From CAZOOM01 sp964460795 (lineage in GTDB: Bacteria > Omnitrophota > Omnitrophia > Omnitrophales > Aquincolibacteriaceae), in contig CAYWRU010000005.1 of the NCBI GenBank assembly GCA_964460795.1, forward strand, positions 1 through 64,000: a stretch of DNA of 64,000 nucleotides, written 5' to 3'. Positions 52,408 to 60,613 of this stretch are shown here, in pieces (within the stretch, counting starts at the first letter, position 1; each line of letters starts with the position of its first letter). The notes beneath the pieces were generated by a model that worked only from the letters and a program-made list of their open reading frames with translations, did not search any database and was not told where the DNA came from. The translations under genes and the position numbers were made by a program.

Positions 52408-55400
52408 TTGAATCGCATCGTTTCCGGCGCCTTATCCCTTGTCCTTCTGATGCCACCTCCAAGCTATGCAGCGCGGGTTGAAGGAACAAAACTAGTGGCT
52501 CCTGTCCTTGAAAAACTAAGAAGCGAACTCAGACAGCTCGGGATTGCAACCCAATCGGGTCGGGATCACGGACTCACGGACACACTCGCTCACTCTAACC
52601 GCTCTGATACACGGGTTCATCAACTGATTTATGATGGAAAATTCGGATTACAGGATCCTTTAGCTCCTGATCAAGCCATGGCCGCGCAAGTTGATCTAGA
52701 CGTGCCCGAATTAGAAGTGCTAGTTTCTCTTGAGGATCGGGAGTCTTTTGAAAGCGGGGTATTAAAGCGCTTAATCGCGGATTATGGATTTATTCTTCAG
52801 GATGGTGGATCTACTGTTTCTGAGCGGAGCGCCTATCTTCAATATCGCTTTACCCGCTCTGAAGTGCGAAATGAACCCACGGTGCTTTTGCGGAAAAATG
52901 GCGCAAAAGTTCCCATAGAGACAGCCCGAAAAGTTTTCAGGGCTATCGCAGCATTACAGAAGGCACAATCAGAGGAAAACACGGCGCTTGAGCGGCTGGC
53001 AGATTTTCTTGATGAACATCCATTTACAAAGTCCGCTATTGCATCTTACCACAATCGCGAAACCTTGTTAGCAGCTATCAAAGTATTGAAGGGCAGCGCC
53101 TTTGTTACACCGGATGGACAAGTTCCGGAAGATGTCCAGGCCGTTATCCGCAGCACTTTTGACTTTGTCCCGATTGCCGAAATGTTTGTGCGCGATCCTG
53201 TTAAAGACGGTTTTGGTCCTTATTATCGCGCCAGCCAGCTGTTATTCGATCGTGGCCCCCATGAACAAATCACAGTATCTCTTAATCCGAAGAAAATCGC
53301 AGGCCCCTCCTTTCAGGGAGTCGCAATGCTCTCGACTCATCCGGAAGCTGAACAATTTTTGGCGACTTTGAGCGAAAGAGGCGTAACACACATTTATACG
53401 GCACGTTTTCCGAAAGAAATGACAGAGGAACTGGATAGTAATGGCGGGCCGCAGAAAATTGAAATCTTAAGTGTGCTTCGCGACCATCGGGGAGGGAATG
53501 ATTACTTGCTGATCCTTAATTCGGAAGGTATCCCCCTAGTCCTATCTAAGAATGGCCTTTTATTTGATATTTATAGTGGAATCATTGAAACCTTGATTTC
53601 AACGCCGGATACGCCGGTTATTAACGGTAATCGCCTAGTCACAATGAGCGATATTTCCGATGCGATTCCTCTTCCTAAACCTTCCGCCCGCTCTGAAGTG
53701 CGGGAAGGAGACTATTTTGATAATCGAGCCGTCGAAATTGCAGCATATGCCGATCAAAATAAAGGTGATTTACCTGCCGACCGGTTAGATATCATCCGAG
53801 AACATCGTCTTGAAGATATTGAATTTGTACTTAGCAAGCTCACGCTGGAACAAAAACAAGAGCTTTGGGGACTCAGTTTAGATTTTCTGCGCCGAATGGC
53901 AGCGCTCAACCAAAAAATTATGATCACCATACCGGCAGCGGGTTTAGCCGCGCGCATGGGCAAAGGTTTTCTGGCCCCATTTTTTATTGCATCCATGCAT
54001 CAATCTCCGGATAAGTTTGTGAATACCGAAAAACTTAATGACGATGATTGGAAAGTGATCGATGGTGAGTTTAAGGGCGACTGGAAAGCGTATGTCCGCA
54101 GCCTGACTGTTGCCTTTAAAGAAGTGGAAGAAAAAGGGAAGAAAGAACTCATCCCAGCCACCCCGCAAGACATGGCGAATCATAAAGTACTGGATCGACT
54201 TTTTCATGAGGACCGCGCCCTTTTACCGGCAGATGATGAAACTCAACTGACTGAGGTCACGTTCCTGAATGCTAAAATTGCAAACGACTTTCTTGAATCG
54301 CTGGGTCTCGGCCGGATGGTGGTTGTCAGCGTCATGAAAAATGAGAAATTTTATCCCAATTTTGTGCGCTATGCCCTTTTAAACAGCGCCAAATTAGGCG
54401 TTAAAATGCATTTTATCGATACAAGAACGGGCCGTGAAGTACTTCCTAATATTCAACAGTTGGAATCTTTGGATGAAAGGGAGCTCCAAAAGTATTTGCA
54501 GCATATCGATATCGATCATAATGCTTTAGATAACGAGATTCTGGTCTACAACCAGCCGCTTAAGCCCGTCACCGGCGCACCTCGTTCGGTGGTTGAGTCC
54601 ATGTGGCGGGATGATTTAGCCAAGACCGAGAAAGCAGAGAAAATACTTGCGGCTATAGCCAGCAATCATGAGCCCAATCAGCCTGCAGTTTCATTGAACG
54701 AGGAACGCAAGACTAAACTGCAAAATGAGTCCGATGAACTTTTGAAATCTAGGTACTTCGTAGGAAATCAAGCTGCCTATGAATATGCCCTTAAAAGGTC
54801 CGATGAACTTGGGGGCAAAGCCATTCGAGATCCCAAAGCCATGAGACCCGCAGGCCACAGCTGGACGCATCTTTCCCGATTCATGAGCGGCGTTGGCACC
54901 CGCCAAGAACCGCTCCTGATCAGCATGATCCGTCGAAAAATTGCTTTGGATCTTCTTCATAACGCAGATAACGGCGCTCTCTTCGATGAGTATTTTATGC
55001 TTATTTTAGGGAAAATGCTCAAGGAAGGATCTCTTGTGGCTCTTGAAGATTCGTTAAAACCACCCACGGAACGCGGTTCAGGCGGTGGTGCCAATGTTTG
55101 GATTCGTGATCCCAATGGCAAGCATCAAATTCATCCGATTGATGACCAAGGAAAACCGCTGCCCCATACGGTTCCTGCAACACTCCGCCAGGCAGAGTTT
55201 GCATTGATCAAGGACTCCACGGCAGTCAATCGAGCTACGGGAAAATCATTTTCTCAGCTTTATAACGCAAAGGGAGAGGCCGTTCGGAATAATAAAGATA
55301 TGCTTGTGAATAACGCCACCGTGACCGCCTTTATGCCTATCCTGGATGATACCGGGGGGCACTTAACCGGCCGCGATGCTTACAGCGCCTTGGTGGGCAA

Positions 55401-58131
55401 AGATGCTTTGGAAGCCGCGATTCAAGCTGGTCTTCAAGGAGATTACAATGCACTTGAAAAATTAGCACCTATTATGCAATCGCGCATGACCCGGTTTGTC
55501 TCGAAAAAAGCCGTCAAAGATCCTTTTATTAAAAATCCAGGCCCCAATGATTTGATTGCTGTAATCCCTGAAGAGGGCGTGGCATGGGATGTTCAGTTAG
55601 GGGACGGTGTTTTGGAGAATTTGCTGGTTGCTTTAACATCCTCGGTAGCCGATTATCAAGCAGGAAACGCCACGGCCTTGGAATCACGGTTTAATCCCGT
55701 CAAGGATCGTGGTTACGGAGCTTATAAAGCCGGCGTAGATTCGAAACGAGAGCAAGTAGCTGGCATCAAAGCAGGTCGCATATTTAGCCAGGAATTCCGC
55801 GCATTTGCCGAACGGTTCTTAAAACGTTCTGAAGTGCGGGCGGAGTTTGATCCTCCAATCTTCACATCCGCAAGTGAGAGGCTTTTTGCCGATGGAGGCA
55901 TTGCGCCTAGCAGCACGGCGGTCAAACCGGCTTTAATGCAGATCTTGCGTTCCGTCTTAACGGGCCCGGACTATGTCCGCGTCGAAAAAATTTTAAAGGC
56001 TGTTCCTGAAAATGAAGCCATCCATGTTTATATGGCGGATGAGAATTTAACACCCGAGGATCCTTCATTTGAAACGCATCGGCTCGTGAATGTCTACTTT
56101 TGGCATGATGGAAAACATTATGAAATCAGTTTTATCCATGCCGGAAATTTTGATGCAAAAGTATCTGACAAATCTGTTTCTATTTCTGTCTCCGATCAAA
56201 CCATCAATTTGAAAGTTAAGGTGGGGAGCGACCGACGATCAGTTAAAATCTTATCCGCAGAAAAGCAAGGGATTCTTAAAGAACTGCATGAGCTTCGCGA
56301 AACTCTTAATTATGGCGAACAGCAATTGCAGCGCCTTAGAGATCGTGATGCATACGACCAAGCTCGATTGGTGAGAGAACGCGCTGAGTCTATTCTTAGT
56401 CAGCATCCTGATTCAGATCAAATGGAGCGTGAGTATCAGGATGCTCTGGAAATAGAAAGCGGATTGTCGCACACGATGGGCCAGCGAATGACGGACGAAG
56501 AAATTGCATCAACCCTAGGCCTTCTGAGATCCGGTCAAGCAAAAGCCGCTGAACTTCTCCAGGAATCTTCACCGGACTCTCCATCAAATTCAGAGGCATT
56601 ATTATTAAAGACAGCGTTTGCTCAACTGATTTCAGAATTTCAAAACAGGTCCGGCGCCACACGCTCTGAAGTCCGGAGACCCGATGAAATGCTCCATGTG
56701 GAATCTTTACTGGCTCAAGGGGAACGCTACATTATTTTTAATCGCGGGAAACCTGTCCACCAATTAGATTTTCGCGCGGGTGCGGCATCCGACAATGCCT
56801 GGGCGCTCGACTATGAAAATGTCCGGGGAGGACTGTTCGACGTCTGGAGTGCGAGCGCCTATGATCACAGTTTGATTTTGGACAAAGTTTTTACGGAGAT
56901 TGCTCCACAAAACGCTGCCACCTTGAAGCAGACATTTGAAACGAAATACGGTTTTTTATCAGGATTCTTTTTTCAACCTGAAAAGAATGGCGACTGGTAT
57001 CTGATCGGAAATAGCGGAGCGGCCGGAACCGAAGGCGTCGTCGTAGTTCATTTAAATACGCTTGAAAGTCTTGGCGGTGCCTCTTTTGTAAGCACCCGGT
57101 CTCGTTCAATGATTCTGAAAGGAAACCAGCTTTCGATCCGTTTGGAAGGTCATAAACCCGCTTCTATTACTTTAAGCGCTCCCGCACGCTCGGAGTTGAG
57201 AAATCAAGGTGTGTGGGATTCGACTCAAGGAAAATTTGTTGAGGGACTTACAGCAAGGAGCGACGGCACCGTCTGGGATTCGCGAACCGGAACTACGGTT
57301 CCAGACATCAAAGCTGAACAGGATAAGCGTGGCCAAGTTTCCTTGTGGGACAACCGACTTGGAGAATTTGTTACAGGGAATCAGCTGCGTCGCCGCCGTT
57401 CTGAAACGCGGAATGTGAGTGTACCGGTTAGCGAGTTTGCGAGTGCACAAGCTCCGGAACGCATTACAACCACACAGCCAAACAGGCTTACTAGCACACG
57501 GGTTAACTCTTCGGGTTTAAACATAGCCACCGGACGGATTGAAGCGGCCAATGTCAAACCTCGTTTTATTACATCTTCCCCAGCTTTGGTATCGGCTCCG
57601 GGATATCATTCGTTTAATCTTCCTGAAACCCTTTTCCCGGCCATTGACCTGAGCGATCGTCTCAAAGCCCAGTCCGTACTTGGATCCACAGAAATTCGCG
57701 ACGCCGTTTTAATCGCTCCGGAAATCTGGAAAGACTGGCTTCCGGCTGTGGATATTATTTTTGGTGCTAAAGACACGCCGCTCGTTGCAATTGCAACTTC
57801 GCCTCAGGACATCAGGGCGCTTGAAGCCTATAACCTTTCGCGGCCCAAACTCCGCACCCAAATTCTTATAGCATCCGATGTGAAGGATGCCATTGTTAAG
57901 GTTAAAACCTGGATTGAAACCCACGGCAAAAAGTGGGAACCCTCGCGCATCCTTGCTCTTGTAGGCGGAGAAAACGAGGCCCTGAAAGCTGCTTATATTC
58001 AAGCCCTTGGTGGGGAAGGAAACCTGATTCCAGCTACTCCGGGAATGTTTACCCGCGCCGTTTCTGAACTGGGCATCACCCAGCTTCTTGAGCGCTTCCG
58101 CTCTGAACTTCGAATGGCCGAGTCCGCGTAA
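52408..58131 (+). CDS. Large secreted protein with nucleotidyltransferase-like block and RSEVR motifs
   Basis: 1,907 residues from TTG 52408; the frame is open from 52342. A signal peptide with core IVSGALSLVLLMPPPSYA is clear. TTG has no ribosome site at normal distance; ATA 52384 lies seven bases after GAAAGG and would add KQNSLRLL to the signal peptide. Residues ~428-1140, bounded exactly by two RSEVR motifs, look like a sugar-nucleotide pyrophosphorylase-type fold: ITIPAAGLAARMGKG (around residue 512) resembles the LAAGxGTRMG loop, and VVVSVMKNEKFYPNF follows at a plausible distance. Residues ~1600-1660 hold three short repeats around [VL]WD[SN]. The last ~125 residues resemble the end of the ORF at 622. 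It lies 142 bases after the giant ORF and may be co-transcribed. Function unknown. Confidence 0.85.
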   Translation: MNRIVSGALSLVLLMPPPSYAARVEGTKLVAPVLEKLRSELRQLGIATQSGRDHGLTDTLAHSNRSDTRVHQLIYDGKFGLQDPLAPDQAMAAQVDLDVPELEVLVSLEDRESFESGVLKRLIADYGFILQDGGSTVSERSAYLQYRFTRSEVRNEPTVLLRKNGAKVPIETARKVFRAIAALQKAQSEENTALERLADFLDEHPFTKSAIASYHNRETLLAAIKVLKGSAFVTPDGQVPEDVQAVIRSTFDFVPIAEMFVRDPVKDGFGPYYRASQLLFDRGPHEQITVSLNPKKIAGPSFQGVAMLSTHPEAEQFLATLSERGVTHIYTARFPKEMTEELDSNGGPQKIEILSVLRDHRGGNDYLLILNSEGIPLVLSKNGLLFDIYSGIIETLISTPDTPVINGNRLVTMSDISDAIPLPKPSARSEVREGDYFDNRAVEIAAYADQNKGDLPADRLDIIREHRLEDIEFVLSKLTLEQKQELWGLSLDFLRRMAALNQKIMITIPAAGLAARMGKGFLAPFFIASMHQSPDKFVNTEKLNDDDWKVIDGEFKGDWKAYVRSLTVAFKEVEEKGKKELIPATPQDMANHKVLDRLFHEDRALLPADDETQLTEVTFLNAKIANDFLESLGLGRMVVVSVMKNEKFYPNFVRYALLNSAKLGVKMHFIDTRTGREVLPNIQQLESLDERELQKYLQHIDIDHNALDNEILVYNQPLKPVTGAPRSVVESMWRDDLAKTEKAEKILAAIASNHEPNQPAVSLNEERKTKLQNESDELLKSRYFVGNQAAYEYALKRSDELGGKAIRDPKAMRPAGHSWTHLSRFMSGVGTRQEPLLISMIRRKIALDLLHNADNGALFDEYFMLILGKMLKEGSLVALEDSLKPPTERGSGGGANVWIRDPNGKHQIHPIDDQGKPLPHTVPATLRQAEFALIKDSTAVNRATGKSFSQLYNAKGEAVRNNKDMLVNNATVTAFMPILDDTGGHLTGRDAYSALVGKDALEAAIQAGLQGDYNALEKLAPIMQSRMTRFVSKKAVKDPFIKNPGPNDLIAVIPEEGVAWDVQLGDGVLENLLVALTSSVADYQAGNATALESRFNPVKDRGYGAYKAGVDSKREQVAGIKAGRIFSQEFRAFAERFLKRSEVRAEFDPPIFTSASERLFADGGIAPSSTAVKPALMQILRSVLTGPDYVRVEKILKAVPENEAIHVYMADENLTPEDPSFETHRLVNVYFWHDGKHYEISFIHAGNFDAKVSDKSVSISVSDQTINLKVKVGSDRRSVKILSAEKQGILKELHELRETLNYGEQQLQRLRDRDAYDQARLVRERAESILSQHPDSDQMEREYQDALEIESGLSHTMGQRMTDEEIASTLGLLRSGQAKAAELLQESSPDSPSNSEALLLKTAFAQLISEFQNRSGATRSEVRRPDEMLHVESLLAQGERYIIFNRGKPVHQLDFRAGAASDNAWALDYENVRGGLFDVWSASAYDHSLILDKVFTEIAPQNAATLKQTFETKYGFLSGFFFQPEKNGDWYLIGNSGAAGTEGVVVVHLNTLESLGGASFVSTRSRSMILKGNQLSIRLEGHKPASITLSAPARSELRNQGVWDSTQGKFVEGLTARSDGTVWDSRTGTTVPDIKAEQDKRGQVSLWDNRLGEFVTGNQLRRRRSETRNVSVPVSEFASAQAPERITTTQPNRLTSTRVNSSGLNIATGRIEAANVKPRFITSSPALVSAPGYHSFNLPETLFPAIDLSDRLKAQSVLGSTEIRDAVLIAPEIWKDWLPAVDIIFGAKDTPLVAIATSPQDIRALEAYNLSRPKLRTQILIASDVKDAIVKVKTWIETHGKKWEPSRILALVGGENEALKAAYIQALGGEGNLIPATPGMFTRAVSELGITQLLERFRSELRMAESA
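52519..58113 (+). repeat. Eight in-frame RSEVR-type motifs in ORF 52408-58131
   Basis: Starts: 52519 (RSELR), 52855, 53689, 55825, 56662 (all RSEVR), 57187 (RSELR), 57397 (RSETR), 58099 (RSELR); residues 38, 150, 428, 1140, 1419, 1594, 1664, 1898. The pair at 428 and 1140 brackets the nucleotidyltransferase-like block. Confidence 0.85.
57208..57381 (+). repeat. Three short W-D repeats in ORF 52408-58131
   Basis: VWDSTQGKFVEG, VWDSRTGTTVPD and LWDNRLGEFVTG recur at intervals of about 20-26 residues (residues ~1601-1658). Each could form a beta-hairpin. The stretch lies between the RSELR at residue 1594 and RSETR at residue 1664, again filling one motif-bounded block. Confidence 0.7.
58099..58131 (+). 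other. C-terminal signature RSELRMAESA-stop
   Basis: Third instance of R-[SA]-E-[LA]-R-M-x-[QE]-S-A-stop in the window. Confidence 0.8.
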
Positions 58132-58236
58132 GAAAATCACTGATCATCACTGAGATCATCTGCGGTGTCTTCTGAATGGGTTGCCCGATAAATTCCTTAT
58201 AGCGTATAAGCTATAAAGTTTATTCGCGGAGGTTTC
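58132..58236. other. Intergenic space after the third large ORF
   Basis: It contains a 7-bp inverted repeat TTATAGC (58197-58203) and GCTATAA (58210-58216) but no T run and no gene. It separates the large ORF from a decayed gene on the opposite strand. Confidence 0.4.
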
Positions 58237-58490
58237 TCACAAGTCGATTTCCTCAAGGCCCTTCTGCCAGGGAAGGCAGGCGACCGGACCGATGCGTTAG
58301 CGATCCGGTCCTGAGAAAAACAAAAAGACTCGCTTCGGGAAATATCCCGCCTCATTCTCGCTAAAGTCCGGACATCTTCCTCGTCCACCCGGTCGGCTGA
58401 TTCAATTTTAATCAAGGCCCGTTTTCGTCCCGCGGGTAGTCAAGAACCAGGTCAATCTCAGCCCCATTCTTCGTACAAAAGCAGGACAAG
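58237..58490 (-). pseudogene. Decayed C-terminus of a DUF4143-type AAA ATPase
   Basis: On the minus strand three pieces in different frames match the typical end of these ATPases. First, CFCTKNGAEIDLVLDYPRDE, where DUF4143 proteins have an RTKxGAEIDLVLE segment. Second, ALIKIESADRVDEEDVRTLA, where they have an IEIKSxxRV segment. Third, RIGPVACLPWQKGLEEIDL before a stop at 58237-58239. At least two frameshifts separate the pieces, and the AAA domain is missing because the MntA gene occupies the upstream side. It is a remnant of an accessory gene. Confidence 0.7.
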
Positions 58491-58536
58491 GCATGCTCCC
58501 TCCCGGGCATACGAAGAAAAAATAAAAGAAAAAACA

Positions 58537-58550
58537 GAGTGTGCTATACT
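58537..58550 (+). promoter_or_regulatory. Extended -10 promoter of the MntA/HepT pair
   Basis: GTGTGCTATACT includes TGC-TATACT (58542-58550), an extended -10 element. It ends six bases before the ATG at 58557, so the mRNA would be leaderless or nearly so. No clear -35 is visible in the A-rich sequence upstream, as is common for extended -10 promoters. Confidence 0.55.
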
Positions 58551-58556
58551 TTTCGA

Positions 58557-58952
58557 ATGGAAATCCCAAAAGCAGTCCCAGACCTGATCAAGGCAAAATG
58601 GCCGGGCGTTCAGGGCCTTTACCTTTATGGAAGCCGGGCCCGCGGAGAAAATCGCCCGGATAGTGACGTGGATCTGGCGGTCCTCGCGCACCTGCCGCTT
58701 GGAGCTGAGGATCGTTTCCAGTTGTGCCAGGACATTGCCGCGCTTCTTCACCAGGATGTGGATCTCGTGGATCTTGCAAAGAGTTCGACCGTCCTGCAGT
58801 TTCAAGTCGTAAGCTCGGGACAACGGATCGCCGTGTGGGATGAAACAGCGTGCGAAAAGTTTGAGGACCTGACCTACCGCATGTATGTTCAGCTTAATGA
58901 AGAACGAAGCGGGATCCTCGAAGATATCCGAGAGAGAGGAAAGATCTTCTGA
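58557..58952 (+). CDS. mntA: MNT-type nucleotidyltransferase antitoxin (MntA)
   Basis: 131 residues from ATG 58557; the frame is open from 58539, but the -10 element at 58545 argues for the later start. LYLYGSRARGENRPDSDVDLAVL carries the minimal nucleotidyltransferase signature G-S-x-A-x-G...S-D-x-D-L; a third Asp for metal binding is in DVDLVDL near residue 72. MntA proteins neutralise their partner HepT by adding AMP to a tyrosine next to its active site. The stop overlaps the ATG of the HEPN gene by one base, as expected for a co-translated toxin-antitoxin pair. Confidence 0.9.
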   Translation: MEIPKAVPDLIKAKWPGVQGLYLYGSRARGENRPDSDVDLAVLAHLPLGAEDRFQLCQDIAALLHQDVDLVDLAKSSTVLQFQVVSSGQRIAVWDETACEKFEDLTYRMYVQLNEERSGILEDIRERGKIF

Positions 58953-59356
58953 TGGATGATGTTTTGCTCAATAAAGCCCAAATCATTGAACGGTGCATTC
59001 GCCGGATCCGGGATGTTTATCAGTCCGCGAGCCCAAATTTTCACCAGGATCTCAACCTTCAAGATATCGTAATTTTGAATTTGCAGCGGGCCTGTGAGGC
59101 AGTCCTTGATATGGCTGCGCATACCGTCCGTATTAAAAAACTGGGCCTGCCGCAGACGAGCCGTGATTTTTTTGACCTTCTGGAAAACGGAGACGTTTTA
59201 CCGCCTGATCTGGCCCGCAAAATGAAGTCCATGGTGGGGTTCCGGAATATCGCCGTCCATGACTATCAAAATCTGAAACTTGAAATTGTCCGGTCCATTA
59301 TCGAAAAACATCTGGATGATTTTTTAGATTTCTCCTCCCGCCTCCTGAAGGGATAA
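58952..59356 (+). CDS. hepT: HEPN-domain toxin (HepT, DUF86)
   Basis: 134 residues, all helical. FRNIAVHDYQNL contains the R-x4-H-x-Y motif of HEPN ribonucleases, including the tyrosine that MntA modifies. LNLQRACEAVLDMAAH is the usual DUF86 helix. The toxin cleaves RNA when unmodified. It directly follows mntA in a one-base overlap. A decayed ATPase gene lies on the other side of mntA, which fits an accessory, transferable region. Confidence 0.9.
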   Translation: MDDVLLNKAQIIERCIRRIRDVYQSASPNFHQDLNLQDIVILNLQRACEAVLDMAAHTVRIKKLGLPQTSRDFFDLLENGDVLPPDLARKMKSMVGFRNIAVHDYQNLKLEIVRSIIEKHLDDFLDFSSRLLKG

Positions 59357-59381
59357 CCCCGGAGGCTGTATTGAGGTTTGT

Positions 59382-59825
59382 ATGAATGAACGTTTGGATG
59401 ATTCCGCAAAAAGATTTAAGATTCTTCTTTCTGAAAAAAAACTGAAGTATACCTATGAGCGCCGAGCCATTCTGGAAGAAGTCTCGCGTCTTGCTGCCCA
59501 TTTTGATGCCGATAGTCTCTACGACCGCTTTAAGAAGCGGGGACTGAAGATTGCCCGCGACACCGTGTACCGAACCCTGCCGCTCCTTTTAGAAAGCGGC
59601 ATCATTCAGAAATCAGTGGGCGACGGAAAACGGGAATTCTTTGAACGGACCAGCCCGCAAAGCCACCATGACCATATGGTCTGCATTCGATGCCAAACCT
59701 TTATTGAATTTTTTTCTCCGGAACTCGAAAACATCCAGGAAGAACTGGCCAAGCAACACACTTTTAAACTTATCTTCCACGATCACCGTCTTTTTGGGAT
59801 CTGTAAAAACTGCGCACCTTCGTGA
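59382..59825 (+). CDS. Fur-family metal-responsive transcription regulator
   Basis: 147 residues. The N-terminal winged helix has YTYERRAILEEV and DTVYRTLPLLLESGII (recognition helix). The dimerisation domain has the metal site HHDHMVC and two Cys pairs, CIRC and CKNC, which bind structural zinc as in PerR/Fur. The likely targets are iron, zinc or peroxide genes; which metal it senses cannot be told. Its stop overlaps the GTG of a secreted protein gene, so it may regulate or be co-expressed with that gene. Confidence 0.9.
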   Translation: MNERLDDSAKRFKILLSEKKLKYTYERRAILEEVSRLAAHFDADSLYDRFKKRGLKIARDTVYRTLPLLLESGIIQKSVGDGKREFFERTSPQSHHDHMVCIRCQTFIEFFSPELENIQEELAKQHTFKLIFHDHRLFGICKNCAPS

Positions 59826-60613
59826 ACTTAAAACAGTCGCAGCGGACTCATCATCTCCTAATCTCTCTTTTCTTTGTCCCATCCATCCTGCTCATAACTT
59901 CCGCTCTTTTCGCCTTTGATCAAAAGGATGTCTGTTTTGCCAAAGAAAAGCAATCCGCTGAAAAATGGGTTCAGGATCTAAATGAGTGCGAACAAAACTG
60001 GACTGAATACCGGGCGATCCAGGCCAAAATCCGGGCGCTTTATTACGAACCTTTATGGAAGAGCCGCGTCGACAGCTCAAATCCACTAGATAAAGAGCTA
60101 CGCGCTAGCGGCTTAGCGCGTGAATCCTATTATAGTGACCGTATTCGGGAGCTGGAAAAACTATCGGTGGATAAAGCCAATCAGATTTTGGCTCTGATTC
60201 GAAAACTCGGGTCCCGGCAAAACTATTTTGATGAAGTTTCGAAAGATCCGGTGAATCAAGATTGCTACGAAGATGCCCTTCATCCGGCTCAGACTATTTT
60301 AAGCGATACTCTCACCTCATTTTCACACATTCAGGAAACGGAACGGGATTACCATACCGCAGTCAAAGCCACCGCCGGCCGTGAATCCGGTCAATATCCT
60401 GAGGATACGGTGGAGCGGGGAGGCGTGCATGATGATCTTTACGAACGATTTGAACTAGAACGCGGTGCCAAGCGATATGAAGAGGATTTGGCCATGATGC
60501 GTTTTTTTGAAGCGCTCCGATATTTTGCGGCACAAAATCTTTTACAATCGCATTGCTGCCTCAAACCCGAAGCTTCATCCTATGATCAAAAAATTAAAAC
60601 CGTACACGTTTAA
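59822..60613 (+). CDS. Secreted Cys-containing protein of unknown family, copy 1
   Basis: 263 residues from GTG 59822, overlapping the fur-like stop. A signal peptide (hydrophobic LLISLFFVPSILLITSALFA) is followed by a mostly helical, charged mature part with several cysteines: two near the start, QDCYEDALHP in the middle and a final CC pair (HCCLKPEA). The distribution of cysteines and the C...LHP segment match the next gene, so the two are probably distant paralogues. No family recognised. A periplasmic or surface location is likely, perhaps related to metal homeostasis because of its link with the Fur-like gene; that is inference. Confidence 0.75.
   Translation: MNLKQSQRTHHLLISLFFVPSILLITSALFAFDQKDVCFAKEKQSAEKWVQDLNECEQNWTEYRAIQAKIRALYYEPLWKSRVDSSNPLDKELRASGLARESYYSDRIRELEKLSVDKANQILALIRKLGSRQNYFDEVSKDPVNQDCYEDALHPAQTILSDTLTSFSHIQETERDYHTAVKATAGRESGQYPEDTVERGGVHDDLYERFELERGAKRYEEDLAMMRFFEALRYFAAQNLLQSHCCLKPEASSYDQKIKTVHV

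Noticed and set aside
58197..58415. A 72-codon minus-strand ORF as an intact small gene
   Set aside because: It matches only the middle of a DUF4143 ATPase end, and the flanking parts continue in other frames. It is annotated as part of a pseudogene.
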